From a virus, in IMG/VR virus record IMGVR_UViG_3300046092_000152, positions 1-38,615 of that record: a stretch of DNA of 38,615 nucleotides; one strand, 5' to 3'. Shown one piece after another: positions 15,682 to 23,200 of this stretch. Under the pieces are notes generated by a model. That model was given only the letters and a program-made list of their open reading frames with translations. It was not told where the DNA came from and made no database searches. How positions within the stretch are numbered: the stretch's first letter is position 1; every line of letters starts with the position of its first letter. A program made the translations under genes and the position numbers.

Positions 15682-16071
15682 TTACCAATTAGGTTGATTA
15701 ACAGGATTAGCTTGTCTAGCTAATGTAGTAGTGTCAATATTTTCGGGATTGAAATATTCCTGAATAGAATTTTTAACTAATTGAATGTCATATGGTTTAC
15801 ATGAAAATACGTCCATATAGAAATCACCAGTCTTATCTACAAAATGTCCAGTGATTGAAGAAGTTTCAATCAATTGAACTAATGACCATCCAGCCTTCTC
15901 AGGATCATGAAGAGCAAAATGCTCAATAATTGGTTCGCCATATGCAACCATATCAATAGTTTTCACTAAATCAATGATAAATTCTCTGATATTTTCTGGG
16001 GATGTAACCTTTGAAATATCACCTTTATAGCAATCAAAAATTCCATGATAACCCCAATATTTATTTTCCAT
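15682..16071 (-). CDS. Divergent SpeD-family protein (paralogue 2)
   Basis: 129 aa. The region 'LIETSSITGHFVDKTGDF' followed by 'MDVFSCK' aligns with the SpeD core of the neighbouring gene. The His and Cys keep their 15-residue spacing, but the cleavage-site motif ESH is replaced by ETSS. The N-terminus 'GYHGIFDCYKGD' matches the first strand of the fold. It may be a diverged pyruvoyl enzyme, a non-catalytic partner, or a form with another substrate. Its start lies 1 nt after the stop of the canonical SpeD, with a GAGAGGCGAA site. Confidence 0.75.
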   Translation of the reverse strand: MENKYWGYHGIFDCYKGDISKVTSPENIREFIIDLVKTIDMVAYGEPIIEHFALHDPEKAGWSLVQLIETSSITGHFVDKTGDFYMDVFSCKPYDIQLVKNSIQEYFNPENIDTTTLARQANPVNQPNW

Positions 16072-16072
16072 T

Positions 16073-16420
16073 TTATTCGCCTCTCATTCTTAAATGTTTC
16101 ACACTCCGTAATGGCTGGAACATTTTGTTAAAATAATTTTCAGTAATTTCTGGATCACAATTTCCACACATGAAAATATCAATCGCCACGAAATTTTCGT
16201 CTTTCCAAGAATGCCACGAAACATGACTTTCTGCAAGCACTATTACTCCACTTACTCCATAATCTTCCCCAAAGGGATGCATATATGAAAATAAAACCGT
16301 GGCACCACCTAATTCGGCACCAGCAATTAAAATTTCCTGTATCTTATTCACGTCATCTAATAATTCTTCTCGGATATCCCAATAGTCAATTAAAAGATGC
16401 TTCCCCCCCGCTGGAACCAT
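16073..16420 (-). CDS. speD: S-adenosylmethionine decarboxylase (SpeD type)
   Basis: 115 aa, the usual length of the small bacterial proenzyme. 'GVSGVIVLAESHVSWHSW' contains the Glu-Ser self-cleavage site whose Ser becomes the pyruvoyl group. The catalytic His and the Cys in 'DIFMCG' are also present. The product feeds spermidine synthesis, although no SpeE is visible in this window. Site GAGGATTTAAC precedes ATG 16420. A homopolymer of seven G lies in codons 5-7. Confidence 0.9.
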   Translation of the reverse strand: MVPAGGKHLLIDYWDIREELLDDVNKIQEILIAGAELGGATVLFSYMHPFGEDYGVSGVIVLAESHVSWHSWKDENFVAIDIFMCGNCDPEITENYFNKMFQPLRSVKHLRMRGE

Positions 16421-16467
16421 GTTAAATCCTCGTTATATTTTCGTTAATATTTATGATTTCATATTTT

Positions 16468-16686
16468 TCAATCTACTAATTTACAGTATGTTTCAAAATC
16501 TAATTGAATAAATTCCTGTTGGGATTCAATAATAAAATTATTAAATAATTTAAGTTTTCTAATTTCATTTTCAATTAATTCATTACCCTCTTTAAACTTA
16601 GCTAATCGTCTTTCAAACTTAGTGATATTTCGTGCAATTTCAAATAATACAAATGAAGTTTTAAATTTTAATTTGGTAAAATACAT
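16468..16686 (-). CDS. Hypothetical helical protein
   Basis: 72 aa from ATG 16686, which overlaps the upstream stop (TAATG) and so suggests coupled translation. A longer frame from 16725 would start inside the previous gene without a better site. The protein is basic and helical ('NITKFERRLAKFKEGNELIE'). It has no recognised domain. Confidence 0.5.
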   Translation of the reverse strand: MYFTKLKFKTSFVLFEIARNITKFERRLAKFKEGNELIENEIRKLKLFNNFIIESQQEFIQLDFETYCKLVD

Positions 16687-17165
16687 TATGATGAAATCCA
16701 TTCTGGGGGTGTGCGTTTTGTCCACTTATGTAAATGAGACTTACCTTTAATATAATAATTTCTATAATTGACTACTGAATCCTCAGAGATAATATATTCC
16801 TGGGGCATAGCACATGGTATTTTAGTCAGACCAATATCCGCTAAATTTTTAGGTGCAAATCTTAGAATATCTGATAGCTTAGAAATAGATTTATGAATTT
16901 TACCATAACGAAAATTATATTCCATTCCTAGATAACAAAAATGATTATATAACCAATTATAATTAGGCTTACTTTCTCGAATCCATTTTGTTGATGGATG
17001 GTTAATATGTGTTGCCTTATATAATACATCATTATCAATATTATCAATAACTCTATGTGATGTTGATAGCATCTGGGCTGACTCTAGAATCATTTTTATT
17101 ATATGCTTATCGACTAATGATACAGCCGAAATCCATGGATCACTATCTACATAAAAAATATTCAT
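16686..17165 (-). CDS. Conserved phage protein, unknown function
   Basis: 159 aa. It has conserved-looking stretches: 'DKHIIKMILESAQMLSTSHR', 'HPSTKWIRESKPNYNWLYNH', 'EYNFRYGKIHKS', 'AMPQEYI' and 'NYRNYYIKGKSHLHKW'. I recognise this as a protein family widespread in myoviruses that infect aquatic bacteria, rich in His, Trp and Tyr. I know of no demonstrated activity. The His/Trp/Arg pattern suggests an enzyme. Site GAGAGGATAAA precedes ATG 17165. Confidence 0.65.
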   Translation of the reverse strand: MNIFYVDSDPWISAVSLVDKHIIKMILESAQMLSTSHRVIDNIDNDVLYKATHINHPSTKWIRESKPNYNWLYNHFCYLGMEYNFRYGKIHKSISKLSDILRFAPKNLADIGLTKIPCAMPQEYIISEDSVVNYRNYYIKGKSHLHKWTKRTPPEWISS

Positions 17166-17166
17166 T

Positions 17167-17220
17167 TTATCCTCTCATCATAAAGCCATACATTAAGTAT
17201 ACACTCATATGTGAACTCAT
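17167..17220 (-). CDS. Possible 17-residue Met-rich leader peptide
   Basis: ATG 17218-17220 follows AAGAGGTATAGT. The frame encodes 'MSSHMSVYLMYGFMMRG' and stops 1 nt before the next start. Five of the 17 residues are Met, including the start. It lies between tRNA-Gly and the conserved gene at 17165, where a leader peptide could act. It may well be chance. Confidence 0.25.
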   Translation of the reverse strand: MSSHMSVYLMYGFMMRG

Positions 17221-17258
17221 ACTATACCTCTTATTCAAATTTTATGATATGAAAATAA

Positions 17259-17338
17259 GCGGATATGGAGAATCGAACTCCGTCTACTTAAAGGCTAGGT
17301 TGGAAGCCTAGTGACCACCCTTCGGCCGAAATACCCGC
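17259..17338 (-). tRNA. tRNA-Gly (anticodon TCC)
   Basis: 80 nt. The acceptor GCGGGTA pairs with TATCCGC. The D stem is GGCC/GGTC. The anticodon arm is CTAGG-CTTCCAA-CCTAG. The T arm is GGAG-TTCGATT-CTCC. The discriminator is T, as in bacterial Gly tRNAs. CCA is not encoded. The variable region is long for Gly (about 12 nt), and the closing T-stem pair is C/A. Confidence 0.88.
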
Positions 17339-17376
17339 ATATTAGTTATATATCTATTAATATTTCATTCCATTAT

Positions 17377-17453
17377 TGGTGTGCCCGGTAGGGATCGAAC
17401 CTACAACCTAACCGTTATGAGCGGCTGGCTCTGACCAATTGAGCTACAGGCAC
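17377..17453 (-). tRNA. tRNA-Met or tRNA-Ile2 (anticodon CAT)
   Basis: 77 nt including encoded ACCA. The acceptor is GTGCCTG/CGGGCAC (one G-T pair). The anticodon loop is CTCATAA, shared by elongator Met and lysidine-modified Ile2. The T arm is GTAGG-TTCGATC-CCTAC. An initiator is unlikely because the first acceptor pair is G-C. In AT-rich phages a CAT anticodon is often Ile2 (AUA codons); the choice cannot be made from sequence alone. Confidence 0.92.
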
Positions 17454-17471
17454 ATATTCTATTGTTTGTGG

Positions 17472-17500
17472 ATACTACTCTATCTGATTATCGAAGTCAA
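17472..17500 (-). promoter_or_regulatory. Sigma70-type promoter for tRNA-Met/Gly
   Basis: On the minus strand, TTGACT (17495-17500), a 17-nt spacer and TAGTAT (17472-17477; 4 of 6). It lies between tRNA-Asn and tRNA-Met and points at tRNA-Met and tRNA-Gly. Confidence 0.55.
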
Positions 17501-17509
17501 GAGGAAAAA

Positions 17510-17655
17510 TGGCTCCCAGCGCAGGACTCGAACCTGCAACCACCTGATTAATCTCGGACCTATCCGTATTGCACGGCAATGCCGGGTATATTCTACCCAA
17601 CTGCATTCTACGCTTGGTCCTACAGTCAAGTGCTCTACCATTGAGCTAGCTGGGA
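17510..17655 (-). tRNA. tRNA-Asn (GTT) interrupted in the anticodon loop
   Basis: Removing 71 nt gives a perfect 75-nt tRNA. The acceptor is TCCCAGC/GCTGGGA with discriminator G and encoded CCA. The D arm is GCTC-AATGGTA-GAGC. The anticodon arm is CTTGA-CTGTTAA-TCAGG with anticodon GTT. The T arm is GCAGG-TTCGAGT-CCTGC. Everything outside the anticodon loop is canonical, so a random relic is unlikely. The interruption lies after CTGT, leaving TAATCAGG as the 3' half. It must be removed, or the tRNA is non-functional. Confidence 0.85.
17551..17621 (-). other. 71-nt structured insertion in tRNA-Asn anticodon
   Basis: The insertion folds on paper as a small four-way junction. The closing stem is GGACC (17616-17620) with GGTCC (17556-17560). 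Inside are GCG-TAGAA-TGC (17603-17613), GGGTA-GAATA-TACCC (17584-17598) and CCGT-GCAAT-ACGG (17564-17576). It has no open reading frame and is far below the size of any group I or II intron I know. The junction could be shifted by one T. Confidence 0.75.
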
Positions 17656-17698
17656 TTAATATTATTGTATTTTATATAGTAACCAATAATGAAAAATT

Positions 17699-17786
17699 TG
17701 GTGGGATGTCAAGGTAACGCTCCTTATCAGTTCAATCGAACACTGGATTTACAGTCCAGGCCACGTCTTTAGTGGTATACCATCCC
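17699..17786 (-). tRNA. tRNA-Tyr (anticodon GTA), unusual T loop
   Basis: 88 nt including encoded ACCA. The acceptor is GGGATG/CATCCC with a G-A mismatch at the seventh pair. The anticodon arm is CTGGA-CTGTAAA-TCCAG. The class II variable arm GTTC-GATT-GAAC is as expected for bacterial Tyr. The T stem AAGG/CCTT closes a loop AGCGTTA that lacks the usual TTC, so the tRNA may be degenerating or specialised. Confidence 0.85.
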
Positions 17787-17790
17787 TTTT

Positions 17791-17979
17791 TTAATCACTT
17801 TTAACTGGACTATTCAAATCATGTAAATTTACAACTCTTACAGCATCAGAGTCATTCTTAATGATGATATAGTCATCAACATTCTTATTCCCAAGAAATA
17901 ATTCTACTGCTTTTGAATTAGTAAATTTTTTCAAAAGATTATTATTTCTATTCACTACAAGAAATCTAAAAATTGTCAT
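17791..17979 (-). CDS. Hypothetical protein between tRNA genes
   Basis: 62 aa, basic N-terminal half ('FLVVNRNNNLLKKFTNSKAV') and acidic C-terminal half. Site AGGAATCAATGAT precedes the start. The stop is 4 nt from tRNA-Tyr. I do not recognise the family. The structured region at 17990-18195 precedes it and could be its leader. Confidence 0.5.
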   Translation of the reverse strand: MTIFRFLVVNRNNNLLKKFTNSKAVELFLGNKNVDDYIIIKNDSDAVRVVNLHDLNSPVKSD

Positions 17980-17989
17980 ATCATTGATT

Positions 17990-18195
17990 CCTATATTGTC
18001 TTAAATTTATCCCATCTATAGCTTGGCCGGTGAGGTATCCGATTATTACACGTGCAATCTGCCCATTCTCCGTTTAGGTGCTGATCAGGCACCCATTATA
18101 TAAAAGTAAATTACTCTTTTATATAATCTTTCCTTACCTTCTATAAATGGAATAAATCTAAGATATTTACTGCACAGTAAATATAGATAGAAAAT
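17990..18195 (-). other. Gene-free, structured interval (possible ncRNA or leader)
   Basis: No convincing gene is seen. It is locally GC-richer than its surroundings at 18020-18094. Three stem-loops stand out: GGTGC-CTGATCA-GCACC (minus strand, about 18077-18093), ATTATATAAAAG-9 nt-CTTTTATATAAT (18095-18127, perfect 12 bp), and ATATTTACTG-CA-CAGTAAATAT (18163-18184, perfect 10 bp). It lies between tRNA-Cys and the 62-aa gene. A tRNA fit failed because no T arm is present. Confidence 0.5.
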
Positions 18196-18272
18196 TGGAC
18201 TTAGGGATGGGACTTGCACCCACATTAATCCACTTTTGCAGAGTGGCCCATAACTATTTCTGGCACCCTAAG
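18196..18272 (-). tRNA. tRNA-Cys (anticodon GCA)
   Basis: 77 nt including encoded TCCA. The acceptor CTTAGGG/CCCTAAG is 7 perfect pairs and the discriminator is T, as in Cys tRNAs. The D arm is CCA...TGG. The anticodon arm is CCACT-CTGCAAA-AGTGG. The T arm is GTGGG-TGCAAGT-CCCAT, with a non-standard loop start TGC instead of TTC. The minus-strand sequence TATAAATA lies just upstream at 18280-18287. Confidence 0.9.
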
Positions 18273-18283
18273 TTATTTCCTAT

Positions 18284-18451
18284 TTATACCTCTAAAATTG
18301 ATGTTGATTGAGTATTATCAATAATGACTAATATATCTGGACTATCTAAAAATTTCCTAAGTTTATGTTCCATATCTTCTTTATAATCATAATAATCACA
18401 TTTTTCTAGATGACAACAATTTAGATATACAATATATTTACTATTTTTCAT
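18284..18451 (-). CDS. Small Cys-rich hypothetical protein
   Basis: 55 aa, below the usual length cut-off. It starts at ATG 18451 with GGAAAATATATT upstream and ends 12 nt before tRNA-Cys. It contains 'LNCCHLEKCDYYDYKED' and a hydrophobic strand 'DILVIIDN'. No family is recognised. Support comes from its fit in the gap and the co-directional site. Confidence 0.45.
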   Translation of the reverse strand: MKNSKYIVYLNCCHLEKCDYYDYKEDMEHKLRKFLDSPDILVIIDNTQSTSILEV

Positions 18452-18463
18452 AATATATTTTCC

Positions 18464-19054
18464 TTATGCTATCAATTCGGTTAATTCTTCATGGAAACTA
18501 TTATCCATGATGTTTCTATTATTCAAATAGTCCTTCATATTAATGATATTAGATATATCATCATCTAGATGACTTACTACATCAGTATCTCTAAAATCAC
18601 CAACTCTGTCCATACTTCTTTTATGAAGTTCCTCTAATAATTCCGTATCAGAATATTCCAATAACAAAGAAAATTTATCCACATTGAGGTTTTTATTATG
18701 TTTTCCGCTACTATTAAGATATAACACAGATTTATGTGCTATCTCATATGGATAATTGAAATATTTTCCAATATCTTCAATAGAATTGATTTCTATCAAA
18801 ATATTGGGAATAATCACAATTTCTTCTTTTTTATTATCTAAATTTGTTAGTCTAAAAATTGGTTTCCTATGTAGGAACTTATAAATTTTTTGTCTAACAG
18901 TTAGTTGAAAATTTACCTGATATGGAGTTACCGCACTATCAAAAAAGAGAGTTGGACTATCAATATGAATTGATGGTAATTTAGAAAAATCATTAATTAC
19001 AGAATACGAACCATATTTTGTTTTTTCAAATGAATTTCCCTTATTATTAATCAA
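18464..19054 (-). CDS. Hypothetical protein, TTG start
   Basis: 196 aa. The only start at the N-terminus is TTG 19054, with AAAGGA about 10 nt upstream inside the end of the previous gene. The next ATG is far downstream. Mixed alpha/beta composition: 'EIVIIPNILIEINSIEDIGKY', then 'KFSLLLEYSDTELLEEL' and an acidic C-terminus. I do not recognise it. It is coupled to the preceding coiled-coil gene (2-nt gap). Confidence 0.55.
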   Translation of the reverse strand: MINNKGNSFEKTKYGSYSVINDFSKLPSIHIDSPTLFFDSAVTPYQVNFQLTVRQKIYKFLHRKPIFRLTNLDNKKEEIVIIPNILIEINSIEDIGKYFNYPYEIAHKSVLYLNSSGKHNKNLNVDKFSLLLEYSDTELLEELHKRSMDRVGDFRDTDVVSHLDDDISNIINMKDYLNNRNIMDNSFHEELTELIA

Positions 19055-19055
19055 T

Positions 19056-19262
19056 TCAAGCTAGTCCTTTCTCGAAATCTGAAATCATTTTCGTGATTTC
19101 TAAATTAATTGATGTAACTACTTTTTCAGCATCTTTGCGCTTTTTAACTAAATCTTTTAGTTTAGATTTTAGTGAATCCTTGTCAGCCTTTAAAAGATCG
19201 GCTTCAATTTGAGCAATGATTGAATTTGAATTGTCATTAGTATTTGTATTGTTTTCACTCAT
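19056..19262 (-). CDS. Small coiled-coil protein
   Basis: 68 aa. After a 15-residue Asn/Ser-rich start, residues 16-66 form one long helix with heptads ('IAQIEADLLKADKDSLKSKL'). It ends with 'ITKMISDFEKGLA'. A good site (AAGGAAATATAAT) precedes ATG 19262. The function is unknown. It is probably co-transcribed from the promoter at 19382 through tRNA-Arg. Confidence 0.55.
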   Translation of the reverse strand: MSENNTNTNDNSNSIIAQIEADLLKADKDSLKSKLKDLVKKRKDAEKVVTSINLEITKMISDFEKGLA

Positions 19263-19288
19263 ATTATATTTCCTTTTATAAGATTAAT

Positions 19289-19365
19289 TGGCGACCCCTC
19301 CTGGACTCGAACCAGGGACCCACAGCTTAGAAGGCTGTTGCTCTATTCCACTGAGCTAAGGGGCC
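19289..19365 (-). tRNA. tRNA-Arg (anticodon TCT)
   Basis: 77 nt including encoded GCCA. The acceptor is GGCCCCT/AGGGGTC with one G-T pair. The D arm is GCTC...GAGC, the anticodon loop is CTTCTAA, and the T arm is CCTGG-TTCGAGT-CCAGG. It reads AGA, the Arg codon favoured throughout this AT-rich window, so it should support phage translation. Confidence 0.95.
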
Positions 19366-19381
19366 TTTATTCTATGGACGC

Positions 19382-19410
19382 ATTATACTCAGATCAGGCA
19401 TCCATGTCAA
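19382..19410 (-). promoter_or_regulatory. Consensus sigma70-type promoter for tRNA-Arg
   Basis: On the minus strand, TTGACA (19405-19410), a 17-nt spacer and TATAAT (19382-19387): a perfect consensus. The expected start is about 10 nt before tRNA-Arg. It lies directly after the stop of the methyltransferase gene. Confidence 0.88.
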
Positions 19411-19419
19411 CACTTAATT

Positions 19420-20085
19420 TCAGGCTTTGTCATCTTTCTTACTGGATGGACGAACATAATATTCAATAACTGGTAACTTGTTTATATATTTATAATCCCA
19501 AATATACCATGCGTAATTATGTCTTGGTGCCCCTGTTGATCCCTCAATCCATTTTGGTCGGCTGGTTAAAACTATTTTACGAGCAAATGGATATTGGTTA
19601 AACAAATCTACACGACCCTTGGAACAATCATACTCATTACGTAATAGGAATGCACATACACCAATAGTCCTACCAGAAAGTTGTAATGCTTTTTTAATAA
19701 ATTTCTCTGCATCATCGCCATATGGTGGATTAGTAATAATTGCATGAAAATTCTCACCAAGAATATCTGAATACCCTGCGCTGCCAGTATCAGCTAAAAA
19801 ATCACCAATAACAAATGATTTAAGGTGCATACTATCATTCCGATAACCATAATCCTTAATATCTGAATATCGTAATTTAAGAAAATGATGTGCTAACATA
19901 TCAACCATATGTCCTTCGCCCGCCGCAGGTTCCCATACGTTATAATGTTCACTCACATGACGGTTTTCAAATAGACTATCAATAAGTGCAGCCGTAACCC
20001 AAGATGGTGTTGGATAATAATCTAATTCTTTTCTCTCAAAATTAGAATTTCCCATTGCATCATCATTTGTTGTAATAAAACTCAT
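19420..20085 (-). CDS. DNA adenine N6-methyltransferase-like protein
   Basis: 221 aa from ATG 20085, which has AGGAAAAAT directly upstream; an ATG 12 nt earlier is less likely. 'DYYPTPSWVTAALID' begins the fold. Motif I is 'VWEPAAGEGHMVDML' and the catalytic motif is 'ITNPPYGDDAEKF'. 'RPKWIEG' and 'YAWYIWD' near the end match the methyltransferase at 10030, so the two are distant relatives. No restriction partner is seen. It is first in the minus-strand block, under the promoter at 20137. Confidence 0.88.
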   Translation of the reverse strand: MSFITTNDDAMGNSNFERKELDYYPTPSWVTAALIDSLFENRHVSEHYNVWEPAAGEGHMVDMLAHHFLKLRYSDIKDYGYRNDSMHLKSFVIGDFLADTGSAGYSDILGENFHAIITNPPYGDDAEKFIKKALQLSGRTIGVCAFLLRNEYDCSKGRVDLFNQYPFARKIVLTSRPKWIEGSTGAPRHNYAWYIWDYKYINKLPVIEYYVRPSSKKDDKA

Positions 20086-20136
20086 ATTTTTCCTCATTTA
20101 TGTTCAATTGAATTCATATATAATATTGCAGACTAT

Positions 20137-20165
20137 GCTATACAGTAGAGTTGAACTCCTGTCAA
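20137..20165 (-). promoter_or_regulatory. Sigma70-type promoter with palindromic spacer
   Basis: On the minus strand, TTGACA (20160-20165), a 17-nt spacer and TATAGC (20137-20142; 4 of 6). The spacer contains the perfect inverted repeat GAGTT-C-AACTC (20148-20158), a possible operator. It drives the minus-strand block from the divergent gap. Confidence 0.7.
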
Positions 20166-20225
20166 CGATAAATCTAGTCTCAATAAAATCAATCAAATAA
20201 TATGAAATAATTAAAGGATTTAATA

Positions 20226-23200
20226 ATGGAAATTAAAATTACCCACGAAGAGCTACAAAAAAAGAAATTATTTCTTAGCACGCCAATGTATGGGGGCATG
20301 TGTGCTGGCATCTATAATAGGTCTATATCTGATCTAACAGCAGTTTGTATGAAATATGGAATAGAAATGAAATTCTACTCTTTATTCAACGAATCACTAA
20401 TCCCTCGTGCAAGAAATTATTGTGTAGATGAATTTCTACGTAGTGACTCAACACATTTTCTATTCGTTGACGCTGATATTGGTTTCAATGCTAATGATGT
20501 TATTGCTATGTTAGCGATGCAATCAGATGAATCACCATATGATGTCCTTGCAGGTCCGTATCCAAAAAAATCAATTCATAAAAATGCTAAAATTTTGACT
20601 GAGGATGGTTACAAGAAAATTAAATGGATTGTTGATAACAAATATAATGGAAAGGTATTAACCATTGATGATACTGGTAAGACATCATGGAATAATATTC
20701 TAGAACATCACTTAAATCCTAATAATAACAAATGGGTAGAAGTTAAATTATCAAAACACCCAACTAAAGCTAAAAAATTGATTATGACATATGATCATGA
20801 AATTTCTTATGTTGAAGATTTATTTAAGCCAACTATTCAATTTAAAAGAGTTGATGAAATGGTCGGAAAATACACTTCATTAAACCCGGAAAATGTAAGA
20901 TCACAGGCTTTATATAATACAGATGTTGTTTCTGCATTAATTGGGACATTGATGGGAGATAGTCATATATCTGGTAGATATAATAGATTATCATGTAGTC
21001 ATGGAGAAAAACAAAAAGAATATTTAGAATATAAACAAAATTTATTTGGTGGAACTATTAGAGAATATAAATCAGTTGGATATTCCACTTCACAAATTTT
21101 TCAACTTTCATCTATAGTTAATGGGCAAACAAAATATGCCAGAGAATTATTTTTTGAAAATAATGAAAAAACTGTTAAAAATATAATTCCATATATTAAC
21201 GATATTGCACTAGCATTTTGGTATATGGATGATGGTTGCCTAAAGAAGTCTGGCGATACTGCACATTATTGTGAATTAAATACTCAGGGATTTTCTGATG
21301 AGGATCAATTACTTCTTGTAGATTATTTTAAGAACACATATGGATTTAATGTTCGTATTGATGAAATGCAACCTACAGCCAATGATGTTACTAAAAGAAC
21401 ATATAAAAGATTAAGATTCGTTAATGGCGATGCTGATAAATTTTTTCAAATTATATCAAAACATATTCCAGAACATATGCAATATAAACTTCCAGAAAAA
21501 TATAGAAACAGTGAATTCGTTCCATTAAATAATGATAGATTAGAATTCGCAGCTACTAAAATTGAATCTGTAGAAAAAATTGATTATGATAGTGATCAAT
21601 ATGATATTGGAGTTGAAAATAATCATAATTTCCTATATAATACAGTTTTTATTCGCAATTGTATTAGCTGGGAAAAAATTAAAATGGCTGTAGATAAAGG
21701 ATTTGCTGATGATGATCCAGAAAATTTAAATAAGTATGTTGGAGATTATGTTTTTAATCCCGCTGGCAATACCACTCATATTCAAATTAATGAACCTGCC
21801 GAAGTTATGGAAACTGGAACTGGCTTTATGATGATTCGTCGTAAAACTTTTGATCTTTACAAAGAGGCATATCCACAGTATAGTTATAAGCCGGATCATG
21901 TTCGCACGGATGCATTCGATGGTAGCAGAGAAATTATTGCGTATTTTGATTGTATCATTGAACCAGAGACAAAAAGATATTTATCAGAAGATTATTTCTT
22001 TTGCATTCCAAGCTCATCACGTATAGAAACCCGTGACGATGGCGTATTAAGTATTAAGAAGATAGTTGATAGCAAATATAATGGATATGTAAAATCTATC
22101 AATGATAAGAATGAAGTAACTTGGAATAAAGTTGTTGGATGGTCTAATAAGAAAAATGATGGAAAAAAATGGGTTAAATTACTTTCAGATAGTGATAATA
22201 ATACTCGTTCTAAATTAACATCAACAGAAGACCATAGAGTAGCATATTTTAATGATGTGTTTAATCCCGTTATTGATTTCACCGAATCTAAAAATTTAAA
22301 GGGAAAATATATAGTAAGAAATATCGAAACTTCAAGAGAATATCATAAAGAAAATCCTTTATATAACAAAGATCAAATTAGTTATATGATAGGAACTCTA
22401 TTAGGAGATTCTACTATTTCCAAAGTTGGACAAGTTAGTATGATCCATAGTGATAAACAAATTGAATATATCACTGAAAAATCTAGAATTTTAAATGGTA
22501 AAATGCAATTTAGAAAAAATACTGGATTTGGTAAAAATCATAATTGTATTATTTCTCATTTTCCTGTTAATGTTCAGACAAAAAAATTAAGAGAGTTATT
22601 ATATGTTGATGGTAAGAAAACCATTAAAAATATAATTGATATGATTGATGAAAAAAGTATAGCTTTTTGGTATATGGATGATGGTTCATTACAATCAAAT
22701 TGTATGAGACTTCATACTAACGGATTTTCTAATGAAGATCAATTACTGTTAGTTAATATGTTTAAAGAAAAATATAATGTTGATGTGAATATTTCAGAAT
22801 CTTATGTAACATATAATAATGAAAAAAGAACATACAATTATCTTAGATTTAATGTTAATGAAACTAAAGTAATTATGGAAAAAATTGCACCTTACATTAT
22901 TAAATCAATGGAATATAAAATGCCAGAAATTTATCATGACGTGCCAAAAATTCCATATGATGGCAAATTTTATGAATTCTCTGCTTCATTAATTAGTGAG
23001 GTAAAATACCTCGACAACTTTCATAGTAGATTGTATGATATTGAAGTAGAAAATGATCACAATTTTATGGCTCAAAATACATTAATTCATAATTGTCAGA
23101 ATGTGAGAAAGATGGGTGGCAAGGTATGGTTATGTCCCTGGATTGCATTACAGCATGTGGGATCATACATATTTGGGGGAACTCTTGCAGACCTTGCACA

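Noticed and set aside
17510-17655. Group I or group II intron in tRNA-Asn
   Set aside because: 71 nt is too short for the catalytic core, and the intron would end in T or A, not the required G.
17510-17655. Reading the interrupted tRNA as tRNA-Tyr (CTGTA loop)
   Set aside because: The 3' half begins TTAATCAGG, and GTT plus discriminator G with GCCA fits Asn. A separate tRNA-Tyr with a class II arm already exists at 17699.
18014-18095. A possible further tRNA on the minus strand ending in GGCCA
   Set aside because: No T arm, no plausible anticodon loop with T33, and the acceptor halves do not pair over seven bases.
20147-20165. tRNA remnant (GAGTTGAACTCC looks like a T arm)
   Set aside because: No other tRNA arm is present around it. 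The sequence is better explained as the spacer palindrome of a promoter.
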